Assembly (NCBI RefSeq): GCF_024204645.1
Contig: NZ_CP100351.1
Location: 2,940,001-3,004,000 of the forward strand
Source of the DNA: Desulfomicrobium sp. ZS1
GTDB taxonomy: Bacteria; Desulfobacterota; Desulfovibrionia; Desulfovibrionales; Desulfomicrobiaceae
Direction of reading: 5' to 3'
DNA length: 64,000 nt
The notes under the pieces are model-generated. The model had not been told where the DNA came from. It searched no databases and was given only the letters and a program-made list of their open reading frames with translations. Shown here piece after piece: positions 31,452-40,766 of the stretch. The translations under genes were made by a program, and so were the position numbers. Each line of letters opens with the position of its first letter. Within the stretch, counting starts at the first letter, position 1.

Positions 31452-33050
31452 ATGGCCATCAAGTTGCATCTCGTCTTTCAAGACCGCGTCGGCATCGTCG
31501 CCGACCTGTCCCGCCGCATCGCCGACCGCATGTTCAATATCGTGGCCATGGAAGTGGATCGCGTGGACGAGCTGGCCCATGTCTATGTGGAAGCCGAAGA
31601 CCGCAGAAGCGAGGGAACGCCCTCGGACCTGCCCCAAGCCCTGAGCGACATCCCCGGCCTGCTCACCTCCCGGGCCATAGACACCCTGCCCCAGGAAGAG
31701 CAGGCCCGGCGCCTGCGCGTGGTCCTGGACAACATCGCCGACGGGGTCGTGGCCGTGGACGCGGCCGGGCTGGTCACGACCATCAACGCCTCCGCCTGCC
31801 AAATCCTGAACCTGGATCAAGACAGCGTGACCGGCACGGACGTGCGTAAGCTGGGCCTTGGCGACACGGCCATTCTGGACAGCCTGGCCGGGAGGGAGAG
31901 CCCCGACGTGAAACGCACCCTGGTCACACCCTCGGGGCGCTTCCAGTATTTCGCCACCTGCCGCCCCATCCGCGACGCCGAAGGGCACATCATCGGGGCG
32001 GTGGAAATCGTAAGGGACATGCAAGAAATCCGCATGCTGGCGAGGAGCATCTCCGAACCCGCCCAGATCAGCTTTTCGGACATCGTCGGCCAGAACCAGA
32101 ACATCAACAACCTCATCGGCTACGCCCAGCTCATCGCGGCCACGGATTCCATCGTCTGCATCCGGGGCGCGTCCGGCACGGGCAAGGAACTCTTCGCCCG
32201 GGCCATGCACACGGCAAGCGGACGTTCCGGTCCCTTCGTGCCCATCAACTGCGCGGCCCTGCCCGAACAGCTGCTGGAGAGCGAACTCTTCGGCTACGTG
32301 GGCGGAGCCTTCACCGGCGGGCTGAGAGACGGCAAACCCGGCCTGTTCGAAGTCGCGGGGGAAGGCACGGTCTTTCTGGACGAGATCGGCGACATGCCGC
32401 AGCCCTCCCAGGCCAAAATATTGCGGGTCATGCAGGATCACTGCGTGCGGCGCATCGGGGGCTCGCGGGAAATACCCATCCGGGCGCGAATCATCACCGC
32501 CACCAACGGAAATCTGGAGAAAATGGTCGAGGAGGGAACCTTCCGACAAGACCTGTACTACCGCATCAACGTGCTGCCCATCCATATCCCGCCATTGCAG
32601 GAGCGTCTGGACGACATCGACCTTTTGGCGGAGCATTTCCTTTTTACCCTGGCCTCGCGCATGGGGCGACCGGTCAAGAGCATCACCCCGGAGGGCCTTG
32701 CCAAACTGCGCACCCACAGCTGGCCGGGCAATGTGCGCGAGCTCAAGAACGTGGTCGACCGCGCCGCCATCCTCTGCCCGGCGGAAAGCATCGACGAGCG
32801 TTTCCTGATCCTGGCCCATGAACTCGGCGACCGCATTCCGGGCCAGACCCGGCAGACCCAAGCCGTCGAACCGGGAAAACCCCTTAAAGAACAGCTCGAC
32901 CGCCTGGAAAAGGACATCCTTGAAAACGTCCTGACCCGGGCCAAAAGCGTGCGCCAGGCCGCCCGGACCTTAAGCCTGTCCCACACCGCCATCCTGAACA
33001 AAATCAAGAAACACGGCCTGCGCGTATCCAGAACTGTGCACGTCGACTAG
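31452..33050 (+). CDS. TyrR-like transcriptional regulator: ACT, PAS, AAA+ (GAFTGG variant), TyrR-type HTH
   Basis: A 532-residue cytoplasmic regulator. The N-terminal ACT domain (LVFQDRVGIVADLSRRIADRM) suggests amino-acid or small-ligand sensing. A PAS domain (about 85-190) follows, then an NtrC-type AAA+ core with Walker A GASGTGKE and Walker B VFLDEIGD. The sigma-54 contact loop reads GAFTGG (285-290) instead of GAFTGA. The C-terminal helix-turn-helix (RQAARTLSLSHTAILNKIKKHGL region) resembles TyrR. Start at 31452 behind GGAGGG. It lies 25 bases after pbpC, but its targets are unknown. It may be a sigma-54 activator with an altered loop or a TyrR-style sigma-70 regulator. Confidence 0.85.
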   Translation: MAIKLHLVFQDRVGIVADLSRRIADRMFNIVAMEVDRVDELAHVYVEAEDRRSEGTPSDLPQALSDIPGLLTSRAIDTLPQEEQARRLRVVLDNIADGVVAVDAAGLVTTINASACQILNLDQDSVTGTDVRKLGLGDTAILDSLAGRESPDVKRTLVTPSGRFQYFATCRPIRDAEGHIIGAVEIVRDMQEIRMLARSISEPAQISFSDIVGQNQNINNLIGYAQLIAATDSIVCIRGASGTGKELFARAMHTASGRSGPFVPINCAALPEQLLESELFGYVGGAFTGGLRDGKPGLFEVAGEGTVFLDEIGDMPQPSQAKILRVMQDHCVRRIGGSREIPIRARIITATNGNLEKMVEEGTFRQDLYYRINVLPIHIPPLQERLDDIDLLAEHFLFTLASRMGRPVKSITPEGLAKLRTHSWPGNVRELKNVVDRAAILCPAESIDERFLILAHELGDRIPGQTRQTQAVEPGKPLKEQLDRLEKDILENVLTRAKSVRQAARTLSLSHTAILNKIKKHGLRVSRTVHVD

Positions 33051-33392
33051 AAAAGACTCAAACTCACCAAATTCACTGAAGCGCCTCAACAACGCCTCAA
33101 GGCCCGTTGGCGGCATAAGTTTGAGGCCGAAGAGGAAATTCCAGCGGGTTCCAAACCGAAGGATCATCTCTTCATCCCGGCATCGCGGCATATTGAACGA
33201 CCACGGCTACTATAAATCCCAATAGACGTATCTGGCGGAGAACAGCGATCTTGGAGCCAATATTATCCGCTGGCATTCTGACCAAGACTTGCTTACGAAA
33301 CCCAAAAGATAAAGATATTGCGTAACCACTCGGAAGACCGCCAACGTGAGTTCGGGCGCACCCTGATCTCAACACGGCCAGGACGAACCACA
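33051..33392. other. Intergenic stretch with possible degraded coding sequence
   Basis: No intact gene. Short direct repeats of GCCTCAA occur at 33083-33100 with an inverted TTGAGGC at 33121-33127. A short open piece ([20 protein letters not shown]) without a start could be debris of an unknown gene. It looks lower in GC than the flanking regulator genes. Confidence 0.4.
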
Positions 33393-33968
33393 ATGCCAAC
33401 GTGCTGGATAATCGCAGGACCCAACGGGGCAGGCAAAACAACCTTCGCCCTTGAATACTTGCCTAAGGTTGCAGGCTGCACCACATTCATCAACGCTGAC
33501 CTCATCGCTGCCGGTCTTTCGCCTTTGGCGCCTGAACGGGACAGGATGGCAGCCAGCCGTATCTTCCTGAAGGAACTCAAGGAACGCATCAGGCTCCGAG
33601 AAAACTTTGCCTTTGAAACGACCTTGGCAGGAAGAACGTACCTGCGCTTGATCAGGGAACTCCGCCATGACGGATGGACCATCAAACTGATATTTTTGGG
33701 GCTGCCCAATGTCGAAATGTCAAAAATGAGAGTCGCCGAAAGAGTTGCTCACGGCGGTCACAACATCCCGGAAAAAGAAATCGAAAGGCGTTTCCCACGA
33801 AGCCTCTTAAATCTTTTTCAAAATTTCAGCTCAATTGTGGACAACTGCCTTTGTTTCATGAACGACAGAGGCACCCCCCTGCCCGTTTTCGAGCAGCAGA
33901 GCGGACGCAGGATCATTCACCACCAGGACTTGTATAATTTGATGCTCAAGGAAGCAGGACTATCATGA
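33393..33968 (+). CDS. Zeta-toxin-like P-loop kinase
   Basis: A 191-residue cytoplasmic protein beginning [17 protein letters not shown], with the Walker A of zeta/AAA_33 kinases at 9-17, then [12 protein letters not shown] and [14 protein letters not shown], the pattern seen in zeta-family toxins (UDP-N-acetylglucosamine kinases) and related small-molecule kinases. The ATG at 33393 fits the family N-terminus better than the longer upstream frame. It overlaps a 60-codon gene by four bases (ATGA), suggesting a toxin-antitoxin-like pair. Base use looks less GC-biased than its neighbours, and a truncated tRNA lies 230 bases downstream, consistent with acquired DNA. Substrate and toxicity are not shown. 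Confidence 0.82.
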   Translation: MPTCWIIAGPNGAGKTTFALEYLPKVAGCTTFINADLIAAGLSPLAPERDRMAASRIFLKELKERIRLRENFAFETTLAGRTYLRLIRELRHDGWTIKLIFLGLPNVEMSKMRVAERVAHGGHNIPEKEIERRFPRSLLNLFQNFSSIVDNCLCFMNDRGTPLPVFEQQSGRRIIHHQDLYNLMLKEAGLS

Positions 33969-34147
33969 AAGTAACCCAGGAAGCCCCCTCCAAAGAAAGC
34001 ATGATCGTGCTAGAATCACTCCGAAAGGCTGTTGCACAGGCATTGGACAGGAAGAAACGCCTCGGACAGTATGCAGTCGTCTGGCAGGATGGACAGCCGA
34101 CCATCATTGGCGATGACAAGCCGGAAACCACCAGACAGAAGGACTGA
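33965..34147 (+). CDS. Small protein, candidate partner/antitoxin of the zeta-like kinase
   Basis: A 60-residue protein coupled by ATGA overlap to the zeta-like kinase. It has a basic helical middle ([27 protein letters not shown]) and a short polar tail. I recall small proteins of this pattern ([16 protein letters not shown]) next to zeta-like kinases, but the order here, partner second, differs from classical epsilon-zeta where epsilon comes first. The antitoxin role is inferred from position and size. Confidence 0.65.
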   Translation: MKVTQEAPSKESMIVLESLRKAVAQALDRKKRLGQYAVVWQDGQPTIIGDDKPETTRQKD

Positions 34148-34418
34148 ACCTTTCCACAAATCCTTGTCGATTCAAGACACGCCTAAGCCCTTGTTTTTCC
34201 TGGCCGGGGCGACTGGACTCGAACCAGTGGCCCTCGGCTCCCAAACCCATGACGACAACAGGCCCCATACCGCCCCTGGCTCGAATCTGACGCTATAAAC
34301 CTTGCCGAGAGTTACGCTCAAGCCCCCCCTCCCGCACACAAAGTCCGCCTTGACGGTGATAAACCGCAATCAGCCTTCCCTCTTTTCCTTCAACCTTCTC
34401 GGTGATAGGAAAAAAATT
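34148..34418. other. Intergenic region holding a tRNA-Pro scar and the leader of the REC-first kinase
   Basis: Contains the truncated tRNA at 34201-34245. The rest has no gene that can be supported. An AGGA ribosome site precedes the ATG at 34419. Confidence 0.6.
34201..34245 (-). pseudogene. 3' half of a tRNA-Pro (TGG) gene, probable attachment-site scar
   Basis: Read on the minus strand, positions 32-76 of a tRNA are intact: anticodon loop TTTGGGA (anticodon TGG, G37), 3' anticodon-stem strand GCCGA, T arm ACTGG/CCAGT with TTCGAGT, acceptor strand CGCCCCG and CCA. The sequence that should complete the anticodon stem and D arm is absent. A clean break in the anticodon loop with the 3' end retained is the usual product of integration into a tRNA gene. 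Confidence 0.8.
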
Positions 34419-36077
34419 ATGGAGTCCAGCACCAAATCCAGACCGTCCCACCGATCCATCCTCATCATCGAGGACGAGGAATTCATCCGCCTGACCGTCG
34501 CCGACCATCTCAAGGATAATGGGCACAGCGTGGACGAGGCCGCAAGCGGAGCGGAAGGGCTGCGCCTGCTCGACATTGATCGCCACGAGACAGTGCTGCT
34601 TGATTTGCGTCTCGGCGACATGGACGGGCACTCCATCCTGGCCGGAATCCGTGAAAAATCCGCCGAAATCCCGGTCATCATCGTTTCCGGAGCAGGCGAC
34701 ATGCACGACGTCATCAAGGCCTTGCGCGCCGGAGCGTCGGATTTTCTGACCAAGCCGATCCTTGATTTCGCCCTGCTCGACCTGGCCCTGGACAAGGCCT
34801 GGGAACGTCTCGATCTGCTTCAGGAACGCCGAGAATATGCCCATGAGCTGGAAAGGCGGGTCCTTGAACGAACCGCCGAACTGGCCGAGACCAATGGAAA
34901 ATTGCAGGAAAGCGAAGCCCTTTTTCGTCAACTTGTCGAAAACATAAATGAAATATTCTGGCTCCAGCAGCTTGACCCTCCTCGCATGCTCTATGTCAGC
35001 GCGGCCTGCGAAGACATTCTTGGCGTGCCGATGGATGTCATCATGGATGACATCAGAAATCTGGCCGACCATATCCATCCCGATGACCGTGAACGCGCCC
35101 AGCACTTCTATCAGCTCAAAACTCTTGAACATTCTGTCGATGAATACTTCAAATTCGTCAGGCCGGACGGAGAAATCCGCTGGCTCCGATCCAAGATATT
35201 TCCCATCCCCGACACCGACGGGGGGACCACCCGCGTCGCGGGTATCACTGAAGACATTACCGCGCGTATCGCCGCGGCAGAAAGAGAAAAAGACAACCAA
35301 CGCAAACTGATCCAGGCCGACAAGCTGATTTCGCTCGGCACCCTGGCAGCGGGCGTGGCTCACGAGATCAACAACCCCAATCATCTGCTACGGTTGAATG
35401 CCCAGGCCTTGGAGCAGATCTGGAGCCAGCTCCGGCAGCAGCTTGACGATGTGGTCCCAGAAATCTCCTCCATATCCATTGGCGGCATGACCATGGGGCA
35501 ACTTGATGCGGAAATCCCGCGCCTGCTGGGCGGCATGATTGGAGCTTCCGACCGCATCCGCGACATTGTCCAGCATATGAAGGATTTCGCCCGAACCGAT
35601 ACCCTGGACACAGACATACCGGTCAGGGTGGCAGAAGTCCTCGGTGCCGCCGTTTCCCTGCTGCACAACAAACTCAAAAATGCAACCGACCACCTGGAGA
35701 TCGACATCGAAGAACACCTTCCACCAGTGAAGGGAAACCCTCTACGGTTGGAACAAGTTTTCATCAATCTGCTGATGAACGCAGCCGAAGCCCTCCCGGA
35801 CAAAAATGCAGGCATCCATGTTTGCCTGCGCAGGCAGAGTCCTCGTCAACTGGAGCTGACAATCCATGACGAAGGGACAGGAATTTCCGCGCAAGTGCTG
35901 GAACACGTCTTCGACCCTTTCTTTACCACCAAACGCGACTGCGGCGGCCTCGGACTCGGGCTTTCCATCAGCAAGACCATCATCGACGCCCACGGCGGGG
36001 AACTTAGTTTCGAGCCTGCGCAAAACGGAGGCACACTGACTCGGGTGACGCTTCCGACAATGGCGATGAGGTCATGA
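34419..36077 (+). CDS. Receiver-PAS-histidine kinase
   Basis: A soluble 552-residue protein with an unusual order: an N-terminal receiver (phospho-Asp62 in VLLDLRLG), coiled coil, PAS/PAC (about 170-290), HisKA with GVAHEINNPNH and HATPase (N box FINLLMNAAEAL; G boxes DEGTGIS and GLGLGLSI). The receiver at the front suggests its kinase activity is controlled by an upstream kinase. The ATG at 34419 is chosen because it matches a receiver N-terminus and has an AGGA site. It overlaps the following NtrC-type regulator by four bases, a cognate pair. Confidence 0.92.
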   Translation: MESSTKSRPSHRSILIIEDEEFIRLTVADHLKDNGHSVDEAASGAEGLRLLDIDRHETVLLDLRLGDMDGHSILAGIREKSAEIPVIIVSGAGDMHDVIKALRAGASDFLTKPILDFALLDLALDKAWERLDLLQERREYAHELERRVLERTAELAETNGKLQESEALFRQLVENINEIFWLQQLDPPRMLYVSAACEDILGVPMDVIMDDIRNLADHIHPDDRERAQHFYQLKTLEHSVDEYFKFVRPDGEIRWLRSKIFPIPDTDGGTTRVAGITEDITARIAAAEREKDNQRKLIQADKLISLGTLAAGVAHEINNPNHLLRLNAQALEQIWSQLRQQLDDVVPEISSISIGGMTMGQLDAEIPRLLGGMIGASDRIRDIVQHMKDFARTDTLDTDIPVRVAEVLGAAVSLLHNKLKNATDHLEIDIEEHLPPVKGNPLRLEQVFINLLMNAAEALPDKNAGIHVCLRRQSPRQLELTIHDEGTGISAQVLEHVFDPFFTTKRDCGGLGLGLSISKTIIDAHGGELSFEPAQNGGTLTRVTLPTMAMRS

Positions 36078-37474
36078 ATCTTTACCCCGCAAACCCCGTT
36101 CTGTTGGTGGACGATGAAGAGGAAATCCTGGCCAGCCTGAGGGTCACGCTGGCCCTGGCCGGAATCACGAACTCCGTCCTCTGCTCCAGTGGCTCTGCGG
36201 CGGTGGACATCGCCCAAAAACGGGAAGTCGAGGCCGTGTTGCTGGACGTGCTCATGCCCGGACGCAAGGGCGACGATATTCTCGAAGAACTCCTGAATGC
36301 CCAGCCCGACCTGCCGGTCATCATGGTCACCGGCGTCGACGACGTGGACCTGGCCGTTTCCTGCATGCGTAAAGGGGCCTATGACTACATCCGCAAGCCC
36401 GCCGATTCGGAGCGCATCGTCTCGGCCCTGACCAGGGCCTTCGAGCTGCGCACCATGCGCCGGGAGCGCCGCAATCTTTCCGCCGGATTCCTAAGTCCCG
36501 CTCCGCATAAATCCGAAGCCTTCAATGAACTCATTACCTACAGCCCGGCCATGTCGCGCATCTTTCAGTACTGCGAGGCCATCGCCGCAAGCCCTGAGCC
36601 GGTGCTCATCATGGGAGAAACGGGGGTAGGCAAGGAGCTTCTGGCCAAGGCCATCCACGGGGCAAGCGCTCGTCAGGGCGAGTTCGTGGCCGTCAATGTG
36701 GCCGGACTTGACGAACAGGCCTTTTCCGACACTCTTTTCGGTCATGTCCGGGGCGCCTTCACCGGCGCGGACCGAGCGCGCGGCGGGTTCATGGAACGGG
36801 CATCCGGGGGCACACTCTTTCTCGATGAGATCGGAGACCTGCCCGTGCAAGCCCAGATCAAACTGTTGCGAGTCCTGCAGGAAAAGGAATTTTACCCCAT
36901 GGGTTCAGACCGGCCCAAGCCTCTGACCGCCAGAATTATTTCAGCGACCAATCGATCCGCTGACGAATTGAGCGACGGTCAACGCTTTCGCGCTGATTTC
37001 TATTTCCGCATTGCAACCCACTCCCTGACCATTCCCCCCTTGCGACATCGCCCCGAGGACATAGCCCCTTTGGCGGACCATTTTCTGGCCCATGCCGCCC
37101 AGACTTATGGCCACGCCCTCTCACTCCCCTCCCAAGTGCTCGACCTCCTGCGTGAATACGCATTCCCGGGCAACATCCGGGAATTACGAGGGCTGATCCT
37201 CGACATGGCAGGAAGATCCCAAAACGATCAATCCTGCCTCGATGCGCTGAGAGAAAAACTGTCCCAAACCCAGCCCGTCCTGCAAAACTCCATGCCGGAT
37301 CACTTGTTTTCAACCTTTCTGCGACTCCCCACCCTGCAGGAAGGATCCGAAGCCCTTGTCGCTGAAGCGCTGAAGCGCACCGAGGGCAATCAACGGCGCG
37401 CGGCCCAACTGCTGGGCATCACGCCGCAAGCCCTGAATTCACGCCTCAAACGCCGCTCGTCCTCCTCCGCATAA
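36074..37474 (+). CDS. NtrC-family sigma-54-dependent response regulator
   Basis: A 466-residue regulator. The receiver domain has phospho-Asp58 (AVLLDVLMP) and a KPAD lysine. The AAA+ core has Walker A GETGVGKE, an intact GAFTGA sigma-54 loop and Walker B FLDEIGD, and a Fis-type helix-turn-helix ends the protein ([20 protein letters not shown]). It is translationally coupled to the REC-PAS kinase upstream. The next gene downstream has a sigma-54-type promoter, so local activation is plausible (inference). Confidence 0.94.
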   Translation: MNLYPANPVLLVDDEEEILASLRVTLALAGITNSVLCSSGSAAVDIAQKREVEAVLLDVLMPGRKGDDILEELLNAQPDLPVIMVTGVDDVDLAVSCMRKGAYDYIRKPADSERIVSALTRAFELRTMRRERRNLSAGFLSPAPHKSEAFNELITYSPAMSRIFQYCEAIAASPEPVLIMGETGVGKELLAKAIHGASARQGEFVAVNVAGLDEQAFSDTLFGHVRGAFTGADRARGGFMERASGGTLFLDEIGDLPVQAQIKLLRVLQEKEFYPMGSDRPKPLTARIISATNRSADELSDGQRFRADFYFRIATHSLTIPPLRHRPEDIAPLADHFLAHAAQTYGHALSLPSQVLDLLREYAFPGNIRELRGLILDMAGRSQNDQSCLDALREKLSQTQPVLQNSMPDHLFSTFLRLPTLQEGSEALVAEALKRTEGNQRRAAQLLGITPQALNSRLKRRSSSSA

Positions 37475-37650
37475 AGAAACATTGATCCCATTCCAAAATC
37501 TTGAGTTTCCTTTCCGCCCTTGGCCCACGCGGTTTTCTGCTCCCTCGCCGTATGAGCAGATAAAGATACGTTGATTCCAAACGCCGTATCCCGCCCTGTG
37601 CGCTACACATAACAAGCTGTTTTAATTCTTTTTTAGATTTCAAAACCGTG

Positions 37651-37666
37651 TGGCACGACTCTTGGT
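37651..37666 (+). promoter_or_regulatory. Sigma-54 (-24/-12) promoter upstream of the HD-GYP gene
   Basis: TGGCACGACTCTTGGT matches TGGCACG-N4-TTGCW except that the final -12 C is G. The GG to -12 spacing is exact. It lies 25 bases upstream of the HD-GYP ATG, which has a GGAGG site. Confidence 0.75.
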
Positions 37667-37690
37667 TATCGCAGCCCAGGAGGTGCCCCC

Positions 37691-38785
37691 ATGGACACAT
37701 CAAATCAAACAACAACACCCACGGTCCTGCTCATCGACGATGAGCGAATGAACCGTCTGATCGTAGGCGACTACCTCCGCGACAGCGGATACGCCGTTCT
37801 CGAAGCAGAATCGTCATCCGAGGGGTTGCGCATTTTCGATAATGCCCGGCCCGATATCGTCATTACCGACCTGCGCATGCCGGGAGGCGACGGAAACCAG
37901 GTCGTCACACGGTTACAAAATATCGCGCCCGACACCCCGGTCATCATCATATCCGGAACAGCAAGCCTGGAAGAGGCGCTGTGCACGCTGCGCGACGGCG
38001 CCAGCGATTTCATCACCAAACCGGTGCGGGAAATGGGCCGCATCAAGCACGCCATCGAAGCGGCCATGAAAAAAGCGCACCTGAATCGGGAAAATCGCCT
38101 CGTCAAAACCGCCCTGGACGACGCAATTCAACAACATACGCATGAATTGCGGGATCTCAACGCGAAACTCAAGAATGCCCTTGAATCCACGGTCAACGCC
38201 CTGGGCGTCATCGTGGCCCAGAAAGACCCCTACACCGCCGGACACAACGATCGCGTGGCACGTATCGCCATGGCTCTGGGCCATTCCATGGGGCTGTCCC
38301 GGGACCGCATCGAAACCCTGCGCGTGGCCGGGAACCTCCACGACATCGGCAAGATCAGTGTTCCCGGAAAAATTCTGAACAAACCGGGCAGGCTCACGCC
38401 GGAAGAATTCGAGCAGGTCAAGATCCACCCGGAAACAGGGTTTGAAATACTCAAAGACATCCCTTTCCACGGACCGGTGGCGGAAATCGTACTCCAGCAC
38501 CATGAACGCTACGACGGCACGGGATATCCGCGCGGACTCAAACGCGACGAAACCATGCTTGAAGCGCGCATTCTCGCCGTGGCGGACATCTACGAAGCGC
38601 TCACCTCGGACCGTCCCTACCGGCAAGCCCTTCCGCACGAACAGGCCATGGCGCACATCATCCGTGAAGCCGGCAACCAGATCTGCCCTCTCTGCGCTTG
38701 CGCCTTCATCGCTGCCAGCAAAGCCGGAGTGCTCTCCACCATCGCTAATAGCGAACGCGCCGGACAATTCCCTGAGCGCCCATGA
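37691..38785 (+). CDS. Response regulator with HD-GYP cyclic-di-GMP phosphodiesterase domain
   Basis: A 364-residue soluble protein. The receiver has phospho-Asp60 ([10 protein letters not shown]) and a KPV lysine. A coiled linker leads to the HD-GYP domain with HDIGK (His217-Asp218), [11 protein letters not shown] (GYP at 278-280) and [14 protein letters not shown], all expected for an active cyclic-di-GMP phosphodiesterase. The C-terminal end (CPLCACAF) departs from the usual FDPxxVxxF segment. The gene has a sigma-54-type promoter and follows the NtrC-type regulator, with two chemoreceptors next on the same strand. Confidence 0.93.
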   Translation: MDTSNQTTTPTVLLIDDERMNRLIVGDYLRDSGYAVLEAESSSEGLRIFDNARPDIVITDLRMPGGDGNQVVTRLQNIAPDTPVIIISGTASLEEALCTLRDGASDFITKPVREMGRIKHAIEAAMKKAHLNRENRLVKTALDDAIQQHTHELRDLNAKLKNALESTVNALGVIVAQKDPYTAGHNDRVARIAMALGHSMGLSRDRIETLRVAGNLHDIGKISVPGKILNKPGRLTPEEFEQVKIHPETGFEILKDIPFHGPVAEIVLQHHERYDGTGYPRGLKRDETMLEARILAVADIYEALTSDRPYRQALPHEQAMAHIIREAGNQICPLCACAFIAASKAGVLSTIANSERAGQFPERP

Positions 38786-38840
38786 ACGCCAGGGGATTCA
38801 TGAAAACCTTATCCCGCACATCCAGTTACGGAGCACAATC

Positions 38841-40718
38841 ATGACTCTGCGCATCAAACTGTTTTCCATCGCCATCACAGCTATCATCGGTTTTTTGTGT
38901 GTTTTCTTCGTCAACGAATACGGGACCCAAAGAAAGGACAAAGCGGCCCTGCTGCTTGAAAAAGCCACACATGTGCAAATTGGGATGCTGGAGGCTCGCC
39001 GATCGGAAAAGGATTTCCTAGTCCGGAAAGATATGAAATACGAGGCAATTGTCCGCGAAACGGTGGCAAGAACCCTGGAGGAACTTGGCCATTTGAGCGA
39101 GGAACCGTCCCTGCGCGACAAGGCTGCCGTCATCAAGGGATTGATGAATGAATACCTGTCCCATTTCTCATCGGTCGTCCAAAACGAACAGTTACTGGGC
39201 CTGAATGAAAATGAAGGTCTGACCGGCGAATTGCGGTCAAGCATACACAAAGTCGAAAAACTGATTGCCGATCGGAATAACGATGCCCTGAGCGTAAGGA
39301 TGCTGATGCTACGCCGCCTGGAAAAGGATTTCATGCTGCGCAGCGACATTAAGTACGTAGAGTCATTTCAAAAAGAAATGCTGCGCATGCGCAGGTCGAC
39401 AGAAGATGCATTGGCTGATGATCCCCAAGCCATGCAGAGCATTAATGATCTTCTGTCAGCCTATGACCAATCGTTCACGGCCTATGTCAAAGGAACGGCG
39501 GTCATAAAGGAAACGCAGGAACAGTTCCATGAGATTATCAGAAAGACAGAACCCCTTATCGAGGAGCTTGCCTCAACGACGCACCAACTCATTACGGATG
39601 AAAAAAAATCCATCCGCCAGCTCACCATTATCGGAGTGCTGATCTTTTCGACCCTGACACTGGGAGTCATCGCCCTGGTGATGCGATCCATCACGGCCCC
39701 CTTGAACCATCTGGCCGCCCAGAGCCTTAAAGTCGCCCAAGGGGACTACACGGTCATCATCTCCTACAAGGTCGAGGATCCCATCGGGCATCTGGCGGAC
39801 TCCATGAACATCATGATCGAACGCACCAAGGCCATGCTCGCCGAAATAACCGCCGCTACCCAGACTTTGGCCGCGTCCTCTTCCGAACTCTCCACCATCT
39901 CCGGGCAGATGACGGCAGGCGCCAGCCAGACCGCAGCCATGGCCTCCACCGTCAACACCTCCGCCGAAGAGGTCAGCGAAAGCATGAACTCGGTTTCCGC
40001 AGCCATGGAGCAGGCCACCAACAACATGGGCACGGTGGCTGCGGCCGCTGAGGAAATGTCCGCCACCATCCAGGAAATTGCCCAGAACTCCGAACGCGCC
40101 AGAGCCACAACATCCAGCGCAGTCGACAAGGCCCGAGAAACCTCTGGCAAAGTCAACGAACTGGGCCTTGCGGCCAAGGAAATTTCCACCGTCACCGCAA
40201 CTATCGCGGCCATTTCATCCCAGACCAACCTGCTGGCTTTGAACGCCACCATCGAGGCGGCCAGGGCCGGAGAATCAGGACGAGGATTCGCGGTGGTCGC
40301 CAACGAGATCAAGGAACTCGCTCAGCAGACAGCCCGCGCCACAGAGGACATCCGCGAAAAAATCACGGACGTTCAAGACGTAACCGCCCGAACCGTGCTT
40401 GAGATCACGGACATAACAGGACTCATCCACGAAATGAACGACATTATCGGCACCATCGCCACTGCCGTTGAGGAGCAGTCCGTAACCACCCGCGACATCG
40501 CCGAAAATGTGGGCCAGGCCTCCATGGGCATCACGGAAATCAACGAAAGCATCGCTTCCAGCTCGGCCATGACCAAGTCCATCAGCTCCGACATCTCACA
40601 AGTTCGCATGGCTTCCGACGAGATGAGCATCAGTAGCCACACCGTGCAAGAAAGCTCCACGGAGTTATCGCAGCTAGCGGAGCGTCTGGCGGATTTGGTT
40701 TCACGGTTCAAAATATAA
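38841..40718 (+). CDS. Methyl-accepting chemotaxis protein with HBM-type sensor
   Basis: A 625-residue chemoreceptor. TM1 is at about 5-22. The periplasmic helical sensor has two copies of the [12 protein letters not shown] / [12 protein letters not shown] pattern typical of the HBM (helical bimodular) domain, whose known members bind organic acids. TM2 is at about 260-282, then HAMP and the cytoplasmic signalling hairpin with tip [20 protein letters not shown]. There is no CheR-binding tail (it ends SRFKI). Start at 38841; the upstream open frame is not a gene. Confidence 0.93.
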   Translation: MTLRIKLFSIAITAIIGFLCVFFVNEYGTQRKDKAALLLEKATHVQIGMLEARRSEKDFLVRKDMKYEAIVRETVARTLEELGHLSEEPSLRDKAAVIKGLMNEYLSHFSSVVQNEQLLGLNENEGLTGELRSSIHKVEKLIADRNNDALSVRMLMLRRLEKDFMLRSDIKYVESFQKEMLRMRRSTEDALADDPQAMQSINDLLSAYDQSFTAYVKGTAVIKETQEQFHEIIRKTEPLIEELASTTHQLITDEKKSIRQLTIIGVLIFSTLTLGVIALVMRSITAPLNHLAAQSLKVAQGDYTVIISYKVEDPIGHLADSMNIMIERTKAMLAEITAATQTLAASSSELSTISGQMTAGASQTAAMASTVNTSAEEVSESMNSVSAAMEQATNNMGTVAAAAEEMSATIQEIAQNSERARATTSSAVDKARETSGKVNELGLAAKEISTVTATIAAISSQTNLLALNATIEAARAGESGRGFAVVANEIKELAQQTARATEDIREKITDVQDVTARTVLEITDITGLIHEMNDIIGTIATAVEEQSVTTRDIAENVGQASMGITEINESIASSSAMTKSISSDISQVRMASDEMSISSHTVQESSTELSQLAERLADLVSRFKI

Positions 40719-40766
40719 TCAGTCGCAGTAACAACAAGAAAACAGCACAATTTAAGGAGTATCCCC

